DNA of 51,088 nt. Source: Oceanospirillaceae bacterium (GTDB lineage: Bacteria > Pseudomonadota > Gammaproteobacteria > Pseudomonadales > Balneatricaceae). Under the pieces are notes generated by a model that ran no database searches, was not told where the DNA came from, and saw only the letters and a program-made list of their open reading frames with translations. The stretch is taken from the NCBI GenBank assembly GCA_013215445.1, contig JABSRA010000003.1, positions 4,222 to 55,309 on the forward strand, read 5' to 3'. This document shows, piece after piece, positions 38,839 to 48,404 of this stretch. How positions within the stretch are numbered: the first letter of the stretch is position 1; the number at the start of each line of letters is the position of its first letter. The position numbers and the translations under genes are program-made.

Positions 38839-38864
38839 AGCCCTCTTTAAGAGGGCTTTTTTTT
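38839..38864 (+). terminator. Intrinsic terminator after pnp
   Basis: AGCCCTC (38839-38845) pairs perfectly with GAGGGCT (38851-38857) around a 5-base loop, followed by eight Ts. It ends the nusA–pnp run. Confidence 0.93.
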
Positions 38865-38923
38865 GCCTACTAATTTGTCTAATATTTTCCTACTATAAAG
38901 TACCGGGGGTAGAAAGCTTAGGG

Positions 38924-39574
38924 CTACTTAAAATTCACCGACTTAATTAGCCCCTCGGCCTCGTCAGTGAAGCGAAGTTGTTCGGCGCTAAAGTTAAGCC
39001 CGCTCTCATTATCAAAGGCTGAAATCTCACCATCATTATTGGCATCCTGCCCAATCAATAAAGCCCTAGCCAATAAACTGAGTTGATTAACATACACAGT
39101 CGCTCGGTCGATATCAGCTGTGTCAGCCACTTGGTCACAGATGACCAGCATTTGCCTGGCTATTCGCACGGTGTTATTTACGCCGAGAATGATTCTCTCA
39201 CTATGCAATTTAATATTGATAGAGGCATCGCTAGCGGAAGTTGCCAGTTTCATATGCTCTGCTACTAGAAGGCTTGCTTTTATTACCCCGTAACCAAGGC
39301 CCCCCTGCTCAGACTGAGATCCGTCCAAGGCGTGCTTTGATCTGCGGATGTGCAATTTTATCCAGGCGAGGTCTTGCTCTTGAGATTGCGCTAGTTTGAT
39401 GTGCAAATGGACTATTTTAGCTTCTTTGAGTGCAGTATCTAATAGGCTCATGCCCATGGGGGCGCTTGGCCAGCTGGTAATGATATGGCCTAGATGAGAT
39501 TTAGAGTCAGCGGCGAGCAGTAGGCTCATACTGGACAAAAGGCCGACGATTATGATTTTTTTTATAGGGGTCAT
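38924..39574 (-). CDS. Secreted uncharacterised protein with a calcium-loop motif
   Basis: I do not recognise this 216-residue protein. It starts with a Sec-type signal peptide (KKIIIVGLLSSMSLLLAADS, probable cleavage near residue 22). The rest is mainly helical, with repeated short helices carrying LHIKLAQSQEQDLAWIKLHIRRS and similar segments. Near residue 180 there is DANNDGEISAFD, a 12-residue loop with the spacing of an EF-hand or dockerin calcium site. The arrangement suggests a periplasmic or secreted calcium-binding protein. It stands alone on the minus strand, between pnp and a long gap, with no operon partner to suggest a role. Confidence 0.75.
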   Translation of the reverse strand: MTPIKKIIIVGLLSSMSLLLAADSKSHLGHIITSWPSAPMGMSLLDTALKEAKIVHLHIKLAQSQEQDLAWIKLHIRRSKHALDGSQSEQGGLGYGVIKASLLVAEHMKLATSASDASINIKLHSERIILGVNNTVRIARQMLVICDQVADTADIDRATVYVNQLSLLARALLIGQDANNDGEISAFDNESGLNFSAEQLRFTDEAEGLIKSVNFK

Positions 39575-39863
39575 ATGTTTTAGCCTATCTAGAAAGATTT
39601 GATACTTCTATAAATAGCGCCGAGTTATGGGAAATTGTATCTCTGTTCACCGCTACTTTACAAAGTATTACCATTATCACTCTAATAGAATATACAATTA
39701 TTCCTATATTTTAGATAGTAGCCGCTTCAAAGTGCTTTTGATGAACATCCAGCCTGTAACTTTTAATTGCTTAAACTATGGGGTTTAGTGCGCTGGATTT
39801 TGCTAGTGGCTAGTAGAGTCATAATTTGTGGGAGTTTGGGCAGCGCCCGCTGAAAAAAATTCT

Positions 39864-39881
39864 ATTAGACCAAAGTCTAAT
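39864..39881. repeat. Perfect 7-bp dyad
   Basis: ATTAGAC and GTCTAAT around CAAA form an exact inverted repeat of a size typical for a dimeric repressor or activator site. It lies about 290 bases upstream of the unknown secreted gene (minus strand) and about 470 upstream of the receptor gene, so its target is uncertain. Confidence 0.45.
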
Positions 39882-40163
39882 CCCAGTGCTTTTTCATACT
39901 ATGTAGTATTGGGCATAATAAAAAGAAGAATTGCCGATAATCAAAGTGGTTTTGAATATTGTAATTAACATTCATCCAGAAACGCAGTTGTGTCGAGGGC
40001 GATCCAATGCATCTTGATGGGCGATATTAGATGTGGGCGTTTAGTTATTCTAAATAACCATATCTAGTAGGCTTCAGATCGAGCCAGTGGGGTAGTCACA
40101 GTAGGAAGCTGTCTCTGGATGGGCACTGATTAATAAATTGCTTTCGAATTATAGGGAGCAGCA

Positions 40164-40220
40164 ATGCATCAGAACTGGTTAGATATCAAGGGTGCTGTCC
40201 AGCATTTTATCATTGAATAG
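40164..40220 (+). CDS. Possible 18-aa small protein
   Basis: ATG at 40164 follows a GGGAG site by about six bases and gives the 18-residue peptide MHQNWLDIKGAVQHFIIE, ending TAG at 40218-40220. It shows no known domain. The only support is the ribosome site, so it could be chance. Confidence 0.2.
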   Translation: MHQNWLDIKGAVQHFIIE

Positions 40221-40349
40221 ACCTTGTTTAGGTAGATTTAGCTATGATATCTGTCTCTTCTTTTTCCGTTCTAATCAGGTAGCTGCCGGTGCCATTACCA
40301 GCCGAGCAGCTCATAATTAGTTTTTTAGGTAATTTAGCAGGAGCAAAGA

Positions 40350-42014
40350 ATGAGTATAGAATATCGTAAAAAGGCCATTGTCTTCGCATTAATGGCGGCT
40401 GTATTAGTGAGTTTATCGTATTTTGTGCTCAGTTATTACGATGTGTCTCAACTAGTGATTGCAGTTGCGCTAGTGGTCATTAGCTTTGTTGTGATGCTGT
40501 TCATTGCTCTGGTGTTACTTGCCCCGTTGGAGAGGCAAAGTGTGGGAATTGAGCAATCACTCAACGATAATATCGATCTGTTAAATCTAGACTCCGCTAA
40601 ATTAAGTCCGCTTGAAAATAAAGTCAGAGAGAAAATATTATCTTTCAATGCCTCAGGGGGTGAAATCAATAATTGTGCAAGTCATCTTGCCATCAATGCG
40701 GCAGAAGTGTCATTCTTTTTACAAGAGCTGTATCGGTCCATCGAGAAATCGAGCCAAGATGCTGATAAAATTTCCATAGCAGCTCACGATATGTCGGCAA
40801 CCACCGAAGAGGTGACTAAAAGCGCCACGGTAGCTGCACAGCAAAGTGACAAGGCCATGGAGGCGAGTAACCAGGGCAGCGCAGAGATTGAACAATGCCA
40901 GCCTATTGTGACCAAACTTGATCAGGGGGTAAAGGAGGGTGCAGAACGGATTAAATTACTCTCAGAGAAAGCTGCTGAAATTCAAAATATCACGGATGTT
41001 ATCAACTCTATTGCCCAGCAAACTAATTTGCTGGCCTTAAATGCTGCCATAGAAGCGGCTAGAGCGGGTGATCAAGGACGTGGCTTTGCAGTAGTTGCCG
41101 ACGAAGTTAGGGCTTTGGCGGCCAGGACTAGTGATGCCACTAATCAAATAGACTTAATGTTGAAAGTTATCAATGAAGAAAGTCAGCACGCGACGACGTT
41201 AATGTCTGTGGTTAATGATCAATCAGAGCAGGTAGTTGAATCTGTGGCGGCTCTCTCTACTTCTTTTAAAAATATTAATCACCTAATATCCGAGTCGACA
41301 GTGGCCGCTTCCCAAATTAGTAGAGCACTGGCTGAACAAGATAAAACCACCTCTGAAATATCAACCTCGATTGATAATATAAGTGCTTTCTTACGCACTG
41401 AGATAACCACCACCAAGGATATTTCAAATCAGGCAATGGGTTTGTGTACAGGTGCAGAGTCAATATTTGTGCATTTGAAGGACTTTAAAACCCAGTCGGT
41501 CATCGATACCATGTGTAGCCAAGCGCAACAGAGCGCCCAGCAAATTTCTCAACTTTTTGAGGGTTGTATTGAATCTGGTAAAATTAGCAATCAGGCACTG
41601 TTTAATTTTAACTATAAAGAGATTCCCGATACCAATCCAAAAAAATATAGCACCACTTTTGATGGATTCACCGATAAAGTATTACCTGAGATACAAGAGG
41701 CGTTGCTCAAAGCGTTTGATGATATGATCTATGCGGGAGCGGTTGATGTTAACGGCTATTTCCCCACCCATAATAAGATATTTAGTAAGCCTCTGACGGG
41801 TGATTATGCACAAGATGTCAATAATAACCGCACCAAGCGTATTTTCGATGATCCAACGGGGATTCGATGTGGCAAGCACACTCAACCCTTTTTGTTACAA
41901 ACGTATAAACGAGATACCGGTGAAGTAATGCACGATGTATCGGCCCCTATTATGGTTAATGGTAAGCATTGGGGCGGATTTCGGATCGGTTTCAAAGCTC
42001 AAACTATGGTGTGA
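40350..42014 (+). CDS. Methyl-accepting chemotaxis protein with C-terminal cytoplasmic sensor
   Basis: A 554-residue chemoreceptor. Two hydrophobic segments lie almost back to back (about 9-29 and 34-58), leaving no room for a periplasmic sensor. The signalling hairpin includes the highly conserved tip [35 protein letters not shown], near residues 218-262, which binds CheA and CheW. From about residue 430 the protein continues into a C-terminal domain with [32 protein letters not shown] and [11 protein letters not shown], a module seen in other receptors and probably of Cache-like fold. It may sense a cytoplasmic signal. No HAMP domain is obvious. An AGGAG ribosome site is present. Confidence 0.92.
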   Translation: MSIEYRKKAIVFALMAAVLVSLSYFVLSYYDVSQLVIAVALVVISFVVMLFIALVLLAPLERQSVGIEQSLNDNIDLLNLDSAKLSPLENKVREKILSFNASGGEINNCASHLAINAAEVSFFLQELYRSIEKSSQDADKISIAAHDMSATTEEVTKSATVAAQQSDKAMEASNQGSAEIEQCQPIVTKLDQGVKEGAERIKLLSEKAAEIQNITDVINSIAQQTNLLALNAAIEAARAGDQGRGFAVVADEVRALAARTSDATNQIDLMLKVINEESQHATTLMSVVNDQSEQVVESVAALSTSFKNINHLISESTVAASQISRALAEQDKTTSEISTSIDNISAFLRTEITTTKDISNQAMGLCTGAESIFVHLKDFKTQSVIDTMCSQAQQSAQQISQLFEGCIESGKISNQALFNFNYKEIPDTNPKKYSTTFDGFTDKVLPEIQEALLKAFDDMIYAGAVDVNGYFPTHNKIFSKPLTGDYAQDVNNNRTKRIFDDPTGIRCGKHTQPFLLQTYKRDTGEVMHDVSAPIMVNGKHWGGFRIGFKAQTMV

Positions 42015-42568
42015 TCAACTTCCTCAGCTCGGCTCGTTGCCAAGTTGGGGTTATATGCCTTATTTTGATTTAATCAATAGTTTATCTTAGATTAAATCGC
42101 TCAGATGACTGCTTTGCAGCGTGCCAGTTTTGACCGCTGGCCGAGGCAACAAAGTCACATTTTATCCCTGTCAGAGATTTCATCACAATTGGGTAAGTAT
42201 CTACCTACCTAACTATCCATCCATCCATGCCAAACTGCTAGTTTTATTTAACGGATGTTAGTTGCAAACAATCAGCCGGGGGGTGACTCGTCGAAAATCA
42301 GCAAGTGTATGCTCTGCGTACTTTAGCTGATGCTCGGTGCGGTTCTGTATCGCTATCTATAAAGGGCAACTTCTAACCCAGAAATTACGCCCGCAGCAAT
42401 TGTCGGCTGATGTGACCCTGTTTCTTTGACTTAAGGCAGTCATCGGGATAGTTTTTAGTTTAATCATTGATTTAATTGATGGCTTTGAATTATGCTGCGC
42501 ACGGGTTTAAGTGGTATTAACTTTCACTTGAGGGCGGTATTTTCAATGTTGGGGATGAACTATTAATC
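42015..42568. other. Intergenic region upstream of the cation antiporter
   Basis: This 554-base gap holds no convincing gene. It contains a short tandem tract with three ATCC units (42215-42228), preceded by CTAC repeats at 42201-42210, and a 6-bp inverted pair ATCAGC (42297-42302) and GCTGAT (42326-42331). No clear promoter, terminator or riboswitch is recognised. Confidence 0.45.
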
Positions 42569-44140
42569 ATGCTAGATCTGATATTTTTTGGCAGTGCATT
42601 TGGCTGTGGTTTTATTGTTTTACAATTGCGCTTGCCACCATTGATTGGTTTTTTAGCGGCGGGTTTTATCTTACACAGTTTAGGTTATCAATCGACCGCC
42701 AGTCTGGAAAAAATATCGGCACTGGGGGTGACCTTGCTGCTGTTTTCAATCGGCTTGAAACTACAGCTAAAAAGTTTAGCTAAACTGTATGTTTGGGCAC
42801 CTGCATCGATACATATCATCCTCTGCACCGGAATTTTCTCGGCATTTATGTTATTGCTGGGCCGCTTTTCACTGCCATTATTCACGGATCTCAGTCTAGA
42901 AACGTCGATCTTAATCGGCTTTTCCTTTAGCTTTTCCAGTACTGTATTTGCGGTTAAAGTATTAGAGCAGCGTGGTGAAATGGCCAGTTTTCATGGAAAA
43001 TTATCGATTGCGATACTGGTCATGCAAGATATTTTCGCAATAATATTCCTGGCTGTGAGCACCGGTAAAACCCCGAATATTTGGGCTTTTGCGTTATTGG
43101 TTATCTTGCCTCTATCGCGCCCTCTATTGTTCAAAATCTTAGATAGGTCAAAACACGGGGAGCTATTGCCATTTTTTGGATTTTTCTTTGCCCTGCTGGT
43201 CGGTTATCAGCTGTTTGAGTTTGCCGGATTAAAGGGAGATCTCGGTGCGCTTGTCATCGGCATGCTGTTTGCATCACATAAGAAGGCGGGTGAATTGGCA
43301 AAATCGCTGCTGAGCTTTAAAGATTTAATGTTGGTAGGATTTTTTTTAAGCATAGGGCTTAATGCTGAGCTGTCGAGCCAAGTGGTGTTGGCAGCACTGT
43401 TGCTGGTTGTGCTACTGCCACTGAAAATGTTGTGTTATTACTTTTTGACCGCTTGTTTTAGGTTGCGGGCTCGCACTTCCCTATTGAACGCTTTTACCTT
43501 GGCTAATTACAGTGAATTCGGTTTGATAGTTTGTGCGCTCGCCGCGACTAATCAATGGATTTCAAACCAGTGGTTAGCCGTCATGGGTATCGCGGTTTCT
43601 ATCACCTTTATCATAGCTTCTCCGCTCAATGCATACTCGAACCAAATCTATGTTAAATTTGAGGTTTGGCTGGAAAAATTTGAAAGTAAGCGGCGCTTAT
43701 TATTAGAGCAGCAAGTGCCATTACAGAATGCAAAAATTTTAATCTTTGGTATGGGGCGGGTTGGAACGGGTGCCTATGAGACAACTGAACGTCACTACCC
43801 GGGTAAAGTGACGGGAGTGGATATTAGTCAGGAGAGCGTCGATAAGCACCGTGAGCTAGGCCGCAAGGTGATTTTGGCGGATGCCACAGATCCTGATTTT
43901 TGGCAGCGAATCAATCACTCTGAAGTGCAAATGGTGATGTTGGCTATGCCCAAGCATATTCAAAATATCTTGGCGCTAGAGCAGTTAAAGGCCTCCGGTT
44001 ACACCCGCGCGGTTACGGCGATTGCCAATTATCCGGATCAGCAACGAGAGCTACAAGAACTGGGCGTAGACAGTACCTATAACTTTTATCTGGAGGCGGG
44101 TAGAGGTTTTGCCGAGCACGTGAATGAGAAAATCATTTAG
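42569..44140 (+). CDS. CPA2 family cation:proton antiporter with TrkA-N domain (KefB/YbaL type)
   Basis: A 523-residue membrane protein of the CPA2 superfamily. About 12 hydrophobic segments cover residues 1-355, including FLAAGFILHSLG and the conserved GLKGDLGALVIGMLFASHK segment typical of the translocation core. The C-terminal part (about 385-515) is a TrkA-N nucleotide-binding domain with ILIFGMGRVGTGAYE and VTGVDISQESVDKHRELG. Relatives export potassium in exchange for protons. No KefF/KefG-like partner is near, and there is no C-terminal TrkA-C domain. It runs towards mutS, and the junction between them holds duplicated fragments of both genes. Confidence 0.92.
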   Translation: MLDLIFFGSAFGCGFIVLQLRLPPLIGFLAAGFILHSLGYQSTASLEKISALGVTLLLFSIGLKLQLKSLAKLYVWAPASIHIILCTGIFSAFMLLLGRFSLPLFTDLSLETSILIGFSFSFSSTVFAVKVLEQRGEMASFHGKLSIAILVMQDIFAIIFLAVSTGKTPNIWAFALLVILPLSRPLLFKILDRSKHGELLPFFGFFFALLVGYQLFEFAGLKGDLGALVIGMLFASHKKAGELAKSLLSFKDLMLVGFFLSIGLNAELSSQVVLAALLLVVLLPLKMLCYYFLTACFRLRARTSLLNAFTLANYSEFGLIVCALAATNQWISNQWLAVMGIAVSITFIIASPLNAYSNQIYVKFEVWLEKFESKRRLLLEQQVPLQNAKILIFGMGRVGTGAYETTERHYPGKVTGVDISQESVDKHRELGRKVILADATDPDFWQRINHSEVQMVMLAMPKHIQNILALEQLKASGYTRAVTAIANYPDQQRELQELGVDSTYNFYLEAGRGFAEHVNEKII

Positions 44141-44232
44141 GCTTGAAACGGCTAATTATCATTCTAATGCTCGGTTGCTGCGATTGCCAATTACCCGCAT
44201 CAGCAACTAAACGGCTAATCATCATTCAATGC
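44018..44232. repeat. Scrambled tandem duplication at the antiporter/mutS junction
   Basis: Two repeat pairs alternate. Pair A is a 28-base block in the antiporter gene (44018-44045, beginning GCGATTGCCAATTA) and a copy at 44180-44207 beyond its stop, identical at 26 of 28 positions. Pair B is AAACGGCTAAT plus 14 bases (44146-44170), copied with one indel and one change at 44209-44232, where it covers the mutS stop. The order A–B–A'–B' suggests a tandem duplication followed by an internal deletion. The gap is otherwise only 74 bases. Confidence 0.75.
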
Positions 44233-46731
44233 CGCCTGTTTTAGCGCGTACAATGTGTCTAGAGCCTCTCTGGGTGTTAATTCATCGGGATTAACTTGCG
44301 CCAGGGCTTGCATTGCAGGGTGGATCTTGTTGATTGTGGGTGCGAACATATCACTCTGCTGTGGATGACTTGCGCTAATTGCCTCGCTCAGGTTTAACTG
44401 CGAACTCTCCTGCTCCAGTTGTTGTAATTTTTCGCGGGCGTCACTAATGACGGATAGTGGGATACCCGCTAGTTTAGCCACTTGCAAGCCGTAGCTCTGA
44501 CTGGCTGCTCCCTCTTTTACCTCATGCATAAAGACAATGTTGTCTTGGTGCTCCAGAGCAGTCAAATGCACATTGTGTACCTTGCTAATCTTTTCTGGTA
44601 GCACTGTTAGCTCGAAATAATGAGTGGCGAATAAGGTAAATGCATTGACGTTATTGGCAATGTGTTCGGCGCAAGACCAAGCGAGTGATAATCCGTCGAA
44701 GGTGCTAGTCCCTCGGCCTATTTCATCCATTAATACTAAGCTGCGATTGGTGGCATTGTTAAGAATATTGGCAGTCTCAGTCATTTCGACCATAAAAGTG
44801 GAGCGCCCGCCAGCCAGATCATCAGAGGAACCCATACGGGTAAAGATACGGTCTAGGATACCAATGGTGGCACTTTTCGCCGGTACAAAAGAGCCGATAT
44901 GTGCCAGGAGTGTGATCAGTGCCGCCTGACGCATAAAGGTCGATTTACCTCCCATATTGGGGCCGGTAATGATCAGCATGCGTCGCTCGTCGTTCATTTC
45001 TAAATTGTTGGGGACGAAAGGGGCGTCTGATACTTTTTCCACCACTGGATGGCGTCCACCCTGGATAGAGATGCCGGGGGTGTCGCTCAGTGTGGGGGCG
45101 CAGAATGACAATGTCTCAGCGCGCTCTGCAAAATTAGCTAATGAATCGAGCTCAGCCAGCGCAGAGGCCGTGTCTTGCAGCGGGTTCAGCTGTTGAGCTA
45201 TGTCTTCTAATAGTTGTTCATAAAGGGCTTTTTCTCGTGCAAGTGCACGGCTTTTTGCTGAGAGCGCCTTGTCTTCAAAGGATTTTAATTCTTCAGTGAT
45301 ATAACGCTCGGCATTTTTAAGGGTTTGGCGTCGCACGTATTCTGTGGGCATTTGGGTGGCTTGTGCCTGCGCTTTACTAATTTCAATGAAGTAGCCATGT
45401 ACGCGGTTGTAACCTACCTTTAAGGTTGAAATGCCAGTGCGCTCGCGCTCCTTTTTTTCCAATTTTAATAAATAGTCACCGGCATTTTCGCTGATGCCGC
45501 GCAGCTCATCGAGTTCTTCGTCAAAACCAGTGGCGATCACGCCACCATCGCGAATAACCACGGGCGGGTTATCGATGATCGCCTGATGTAATAATTTACA
45601 GAGTACCGGATATTCTGCAATGGTGGTTGCCAGGCTCATAATACGACTAGCAGGACCGCTGGCTAGTTGCTGTTGTAGTTGGGGTAAAATACTCAGGCTA
45701 TCACGCAGGCGTTCCAAATCTCTAGGTCTGGCCGATCTCAGCGCCACCCGTGATAAAATTCGCTCAACATCGCCGATCTGTTTGAGACTAGCGCCAATCG
45801 CTTCAAAACGATAAGTATCTAACAACCAATGGATGGCTGCTTGGCGGGCGTTTAGGGTGTTTAAATTGCGCAGCGGCTGATTAATCCAGCGGCGCAGCAT
45901 TCGAGAACCCATGGCGGTGCTGGTATTGTCAATAACGCTGACTAAGGTGTTCTCTTGACCGCCAGCCAAATTCTGATCAAGTTCTAAATTTTTTCGAGTG
46001 GCAGCGTCGATAATCACCGTATCGCTACGCAGCTCTACTTTGATGCGTTGTACATGAGGCAGGGCAGAGCGCTGGGTGTCTTTAGCGTACTGTAGCAGGC
46101 AGCCACCGGCGCTGATGGCCAGGTCTAAATGCTCGCAGCCGAAGCCTTGTAAGTCTTTGGTTTTGAATTGCTCGCAGAGTATGCGCCTGGCAGTTTCTGC
46201 TTCAAAGTGCCAGGGGGCTTGAGAGCGTAATCCAGGGCTGTTCTGTAACAAATTCGCCAGAGGAGTATCTTCATTGAAAAGTAGCTCTTTGGGTTTTAGC
46301 CGTTCTAACTCACCTAATAGCGCATCCACGCCAGCTACTTCCTGCAAACTAAAATAACCGGTACTGATATCAATCACGGCGATGCCAAAATCCTGCCGAT
46401 ATTGATTGATTGCGATCAGTAGGTTGTCGCTGTGTTCGTCTAAGAAAGCTTCATCACTCAAGGTGCCCGGGGTAATGATACGCACGACTTCCCGAGCCAC
46501 CGGTCCCTTGCTGGTAGCGGGATCACCGACCTGTTCGCAAATAACCACCGATTCACCGGCGCGGACTATTTTGCCTATGTAAGTTTCCGCGCTGTGGTAG
46601 GGGAAACCGGCCATGGGAATAGGTTCGCCGTTGGCTTTGCCGCGGGCTGTTAAAGATATGCCCAACAGCTGTGAGGCGCGTTTCGCATCATCGAAAAACA
46701 TCTCGTAAAAGTCACCCATGCGGTAGAACAC
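44215..46731 (-). CDS. mutS: DNA mismatch repair protein MutS, N-terminus disrupted
   Basis: MutS recognises mismatches and recruits MutL. From an internal GTG at 46731 the frame gives 838 residues with the Phe-X-Glu mismatch-reading motif (GDFYEMF), the core and clamp domains, Walker [10 protein letters not shown], the [16 protein letters not shown] Walker B region and a QSDMF clamp-binding motif near the end. Homologs have about 25-30 more residues at the start. Here the upstream codons encode [12 protein letters not shown] in the same frame, a normal MutS sequence, but they are cut off by TAA at 46773-46771, two codons after ATG 46779. The ochre codon would be CAA in a normal gene. Expression may therefore depend on the GTG, readthrough, or fail. 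Confidence 0.93.
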   Translation of the reverse strand: MFYRMGDFYEMFFDDAKRASQLLGISLTARGKANGEPIPMAGFPYHSAETYIGKIVRAGESVVICEQVGDPATSKGPVAREVVRIITPGTLSDEAFLDEHSDNLLIAINQYRQDFGIAVIDISTGYFSLQEVAGVDALLGELERLKPKELLFNEDTPLANLLQNSPGLRSQAPWHFEAETARRILCEQFKTKDLQGFGCEHLDLAISAGGCLLQYAKDTQRSALPHVQRIKVELRSDTVIIDAATRKNLELDQNLAGGQENTLVSVIDNTSTAMGSRMLRRWINQPLRNLNTLNARQAAIHWLLDTYRFEAIGASLKQIGDVERILSRVALRSARPRDLERLRDSLSILPQLQQQLASGPASRIMSLATTIAEYPVLCKLLHQAIIDNPPVVIRDGGVIATGFDEELDELRGISENAGDYLLKLEKKERERTGISTLKVGYNRVHGYFIEISKAQAQATQMPTEYVRRQTLKNAERYITEELKSFEDKALSAKSRALAREKALYEQLLEDIAQQLNPLQDTASALAELDSLANFAERAETLSFCAPTLSDTPGISIQGGRHPVVEKVSDAPFVPNNLEMNDERRMLIITGPNMGGKSTFMRQAALITLLAHIGSFVPAKSATIGILDRIFTRMGSSDDLAGGRSTFMVEMTETANILNNATNRSLVLMDEIGRGTSTFDGLSLAWSCAEHIANNVNAFTLFATHYFELTVLPEKISKVHNVHLTALEHQDNIVFMHEVKEGAASQSYGLQVAKLAGIPLSVISDAREKLQQLEQESSQLNLSEAISASHPQQSDMFAPTINKIHPAMQALAQVNPDELTPREALDTLYALKQAALNDD

Positions 46732-46815
46732 AATATCATTGGGATGCTCTGCTTTAATTTTAAAGTATTGTTATGTCATCTGAGGGCTTTTGTCGAGTTA
46801 AAGGAGGCATGGTGA

Positions 46816-46840
46816 ATAGAGGCTAATGCGTAGCCTCTAT
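46816..46840. repeat. Perfect 10-bp inverted repeat upstream of mutS
   Basis: ATAGAGGCTA (46816-46825) and TAGCCTCTAT (46831-46840) pair exactly around a 5-base loop. It lies between the upstream dehydrogenase gene's stop and mutS on the minus strand, with no U-tract, so it may affect mutS translation or mRNA stability. Confidence 0.6.
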
Positions 46841-46848
46841 GGCAGGGC

Positions 46849-47784
46849 TTAGTCGTCGCTTAAATTTTTAATGCTCTGTAAAAAATCGACGATTAAAGTG
46901 TCACGTCTGTGGCGCAGTGTTTCGCTATTTGAGTGCGCGGTTATTTTAGCCATACCCTCCTCGAGCAAGGCAATCGTTTCTGCATCTAATTGCGCATCGC
47001 CCAGATCATCCCACCAGGTCTGCATGGGTGGTCCAATGTGCTCACAGAAACCGGAGATTCCCTTGTCGCCTCCCCCTAGATGGAACAGCGAGCTGGGGCC
47101 AAGTGCCGCCCAGCGCAAACCAGGGCCGTAGGTTACGGCCTTATCTATATCTTCTAAGCTGGCGACCCCGCTTTTTAATAGGTAGATGCACTCGCGCCAT
47201 AGAGCACTTTGCAGGCGGTTGGCGATATGCCCAGGTATTTCTCTCTCGAGCCTAATGGTCTGCTTACCCAAACTAGTATAAAAGGATTCTGCGTGGGCCA
47301 GCAGCGATGTGTCAGTGTCTTGGTTGCCCATCATCTCCACCAGTGGAATTAAGTGAGGAGGGTTAAATGGGTGGGCTAGGATAAGCCGAGAGGGGTCTTT
47401 AAAGCCTCTTTGTAACTCGGTTAAGCCGAGTCCTGATGTCGAAGTTGCCACTGGGGTGCCCGGCGCTAAATGAGGTTCTATGCTCTGATATAATTGGTGC
47501 TTTAGATCGAGTCGTTCCGCGATACTCTCCTGGATGAATTGTGCTTGTTGGACTGCGGTGACTGGGTTTGCGTCAAAGCGCAATTTTTTGTTACAACCGG
47601 CATTAGGCCAGCCTAGCGAGATCAGTGCTGTTTTGGTGGACGCGAGAAATGCCAGCATTTTCGGTTCGATACTCTCATCAGGGTCGCAGATAGTGACGGT
47701 GCGACCACTGGCTAAAAACAGCGCCGCCCAACTCATGCCAATAGTACCGGCTCCCAGTATAGTAATACGCTCAATGGTTTTCAT
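46849..47784 (-). CDS. 3-hydroxyacyl-CoA dehydrogenase-like oxidoreductase
   Basis: A 311-residue NAD-dependent dehydrogenase with a Rossmann loop GAGTIGMSWA near the start (residues 11-20) and the C-terminal helical domain of the 3-hydroxyacyl-CoA dehydrogenase family. The segment STSGLGLTELQRG and the HPFNPPHLIPLVEMM motif resemble L-carnitine dehydrogenase and lambda-crystallin/L-gulonate dehydrogenase relatives. The substrate is probably a 3-hydroxy acid or carnitine-like molecule, but I cannot tell which. It lies downstream of an Lrp/AsnC gene on the same strand and upstream of mutS, from which it is separated by an inverted repeat. Confidence 0.85.
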   Translation of the reverse strand: MKTIERITILGAGTIGMSWAALFLASGRTVTICDPDESIEPKMLAFLASTKTALISLGWPNAGCNKKLRFDANPVTAVQQAQFIQESIAERLDLKHQLYQSIEPHLAPGTPVATSTSGLGLTELQRGFKDPSRLILAHPFNPPHLIPLVEMMGNQDTDTSLLAHAESFYTSLGKQTIRLEREIPGHIANRLQSALWRECIYLLKSGVASLEDIDKAVTYGPGLRWAALGPSSLFHLGGGDKGISGFCEHIGPPMQTWWDDLGDAQLDAETIALLEEGMAKITAHSNSETLRHRRDTLIVDFLQSIKNLSDD

Positions 47785-47915
47785 AACAATCCTTTGATTA
47801 AGTACGAAACTAAAGTTGTCTAAAATGCAGCTATACTAAAGCGTAAAGCCCGTTGGAATCTATAGGTTATTCTATAAAAGAGTAGGTGATTGACACGCAA
47901 TCAAAGGTGCGAAGT

Positions 47916-48404
47916 TTAGAAGCTCGGCCCAATATTGTTTCTGCGATCGAAGCCCGTTTTCATGATAATATGAGAAACGGTAGATTTAATTCCGGCAAGT
48001 TCATTTATCTGTGTGATACACAAATGAAATTCGTCCAAATTAGGCGCTGAAATAAACAGCGACCAATCCCATTCACCGCTCAATGAGTGAATAGTCAGAA
48101 TGTAAGGCATATGCTCAAGTTCGAGAAAGGTGGCTTTAAGCGATTTGTTTTCTGCTAAAACCATCACAATTGCCTGTATGTTTTTATGTAATTTGTCAGG
48201 GTTGAGGGTGACGCTGTAGCCCTTGATGATCTCTGCTTTTTCCAAACGCTGGATGCGTTCTTGAATAGTGGTTCTGGATACGCCGATTTTACGTGCCAGT
48301 GAAGCGTTAGACTCACGGGCGTTGATTTGTAATAGTTCCAGCAGTTGCCGATCTTTAGCGGTTACTTTTATAGGCGGGGGCTCAGTGCGATTTGTCTTTG
48401 TCAT
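47916..48404 (-). CDS. Lrp/AsnC family transcriptional regulator
   Basis: A regulator of about 162 residues with an N-terminal helix-turn-helix (KDRQLLELLQINARESNASLARKIGVSRTTIQERIQRLEKAEIIKGYSV) and a C-terminal RAM/ligand-binding domain. Such proteins usually sense an amino acid or related metabolite and form octamers. It is upstream of the dehydrogenase gene in the same direction, 131 bases away, so it likely controls it. The start at 48404 is favoured by homolog length; a GTG at 48440 with GAAGG nearby would add 12 residues. The C-terminus RRNNIGPSF is complete. Confidence 0.88.
   Translation of the reverse strand: MTKTNRTEPPPIKVTAKDRQLLELLQINARESNASLARKIGVSRTTIQERIQRLEKAEIIKGYSVTLNPDKLHKNIQAIVMVLAENKSLKATFLELEHMPYILTIHSLSGEWDWSLFISAPNLDEFHLCITQINELAGIKSTVSHIIMKTGFDRRNNIGPSF

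Larger units (their letters stand above)
39575..40349. other. Long intergenic region upstream of the chemotaxis receptor
   Basis: This 775-base gap between two divergent genes holds no gene of normal size. Two dyads stand close together: ATTAGAC/GTCTAAT with a CAAA centre (39864-39881, seven-bp arms, perfect) and ATACTA/TAGTAT with a 2-base centre (39896-39909). A very short frame of 18 codons begins at ATG 40164 behind a GGGAG site. No clear promoter can be picked. It may hold regulatory sites for either neighbour, or a small RNA. Confidence 0.5.

Noticed and set aside
42201..42228. Short CTAC and ATCC repeats as a phase-variation tract
   Set aside because: Only two to three units each, outside a coding region and far from an identified promoter; too weak to claim switching.
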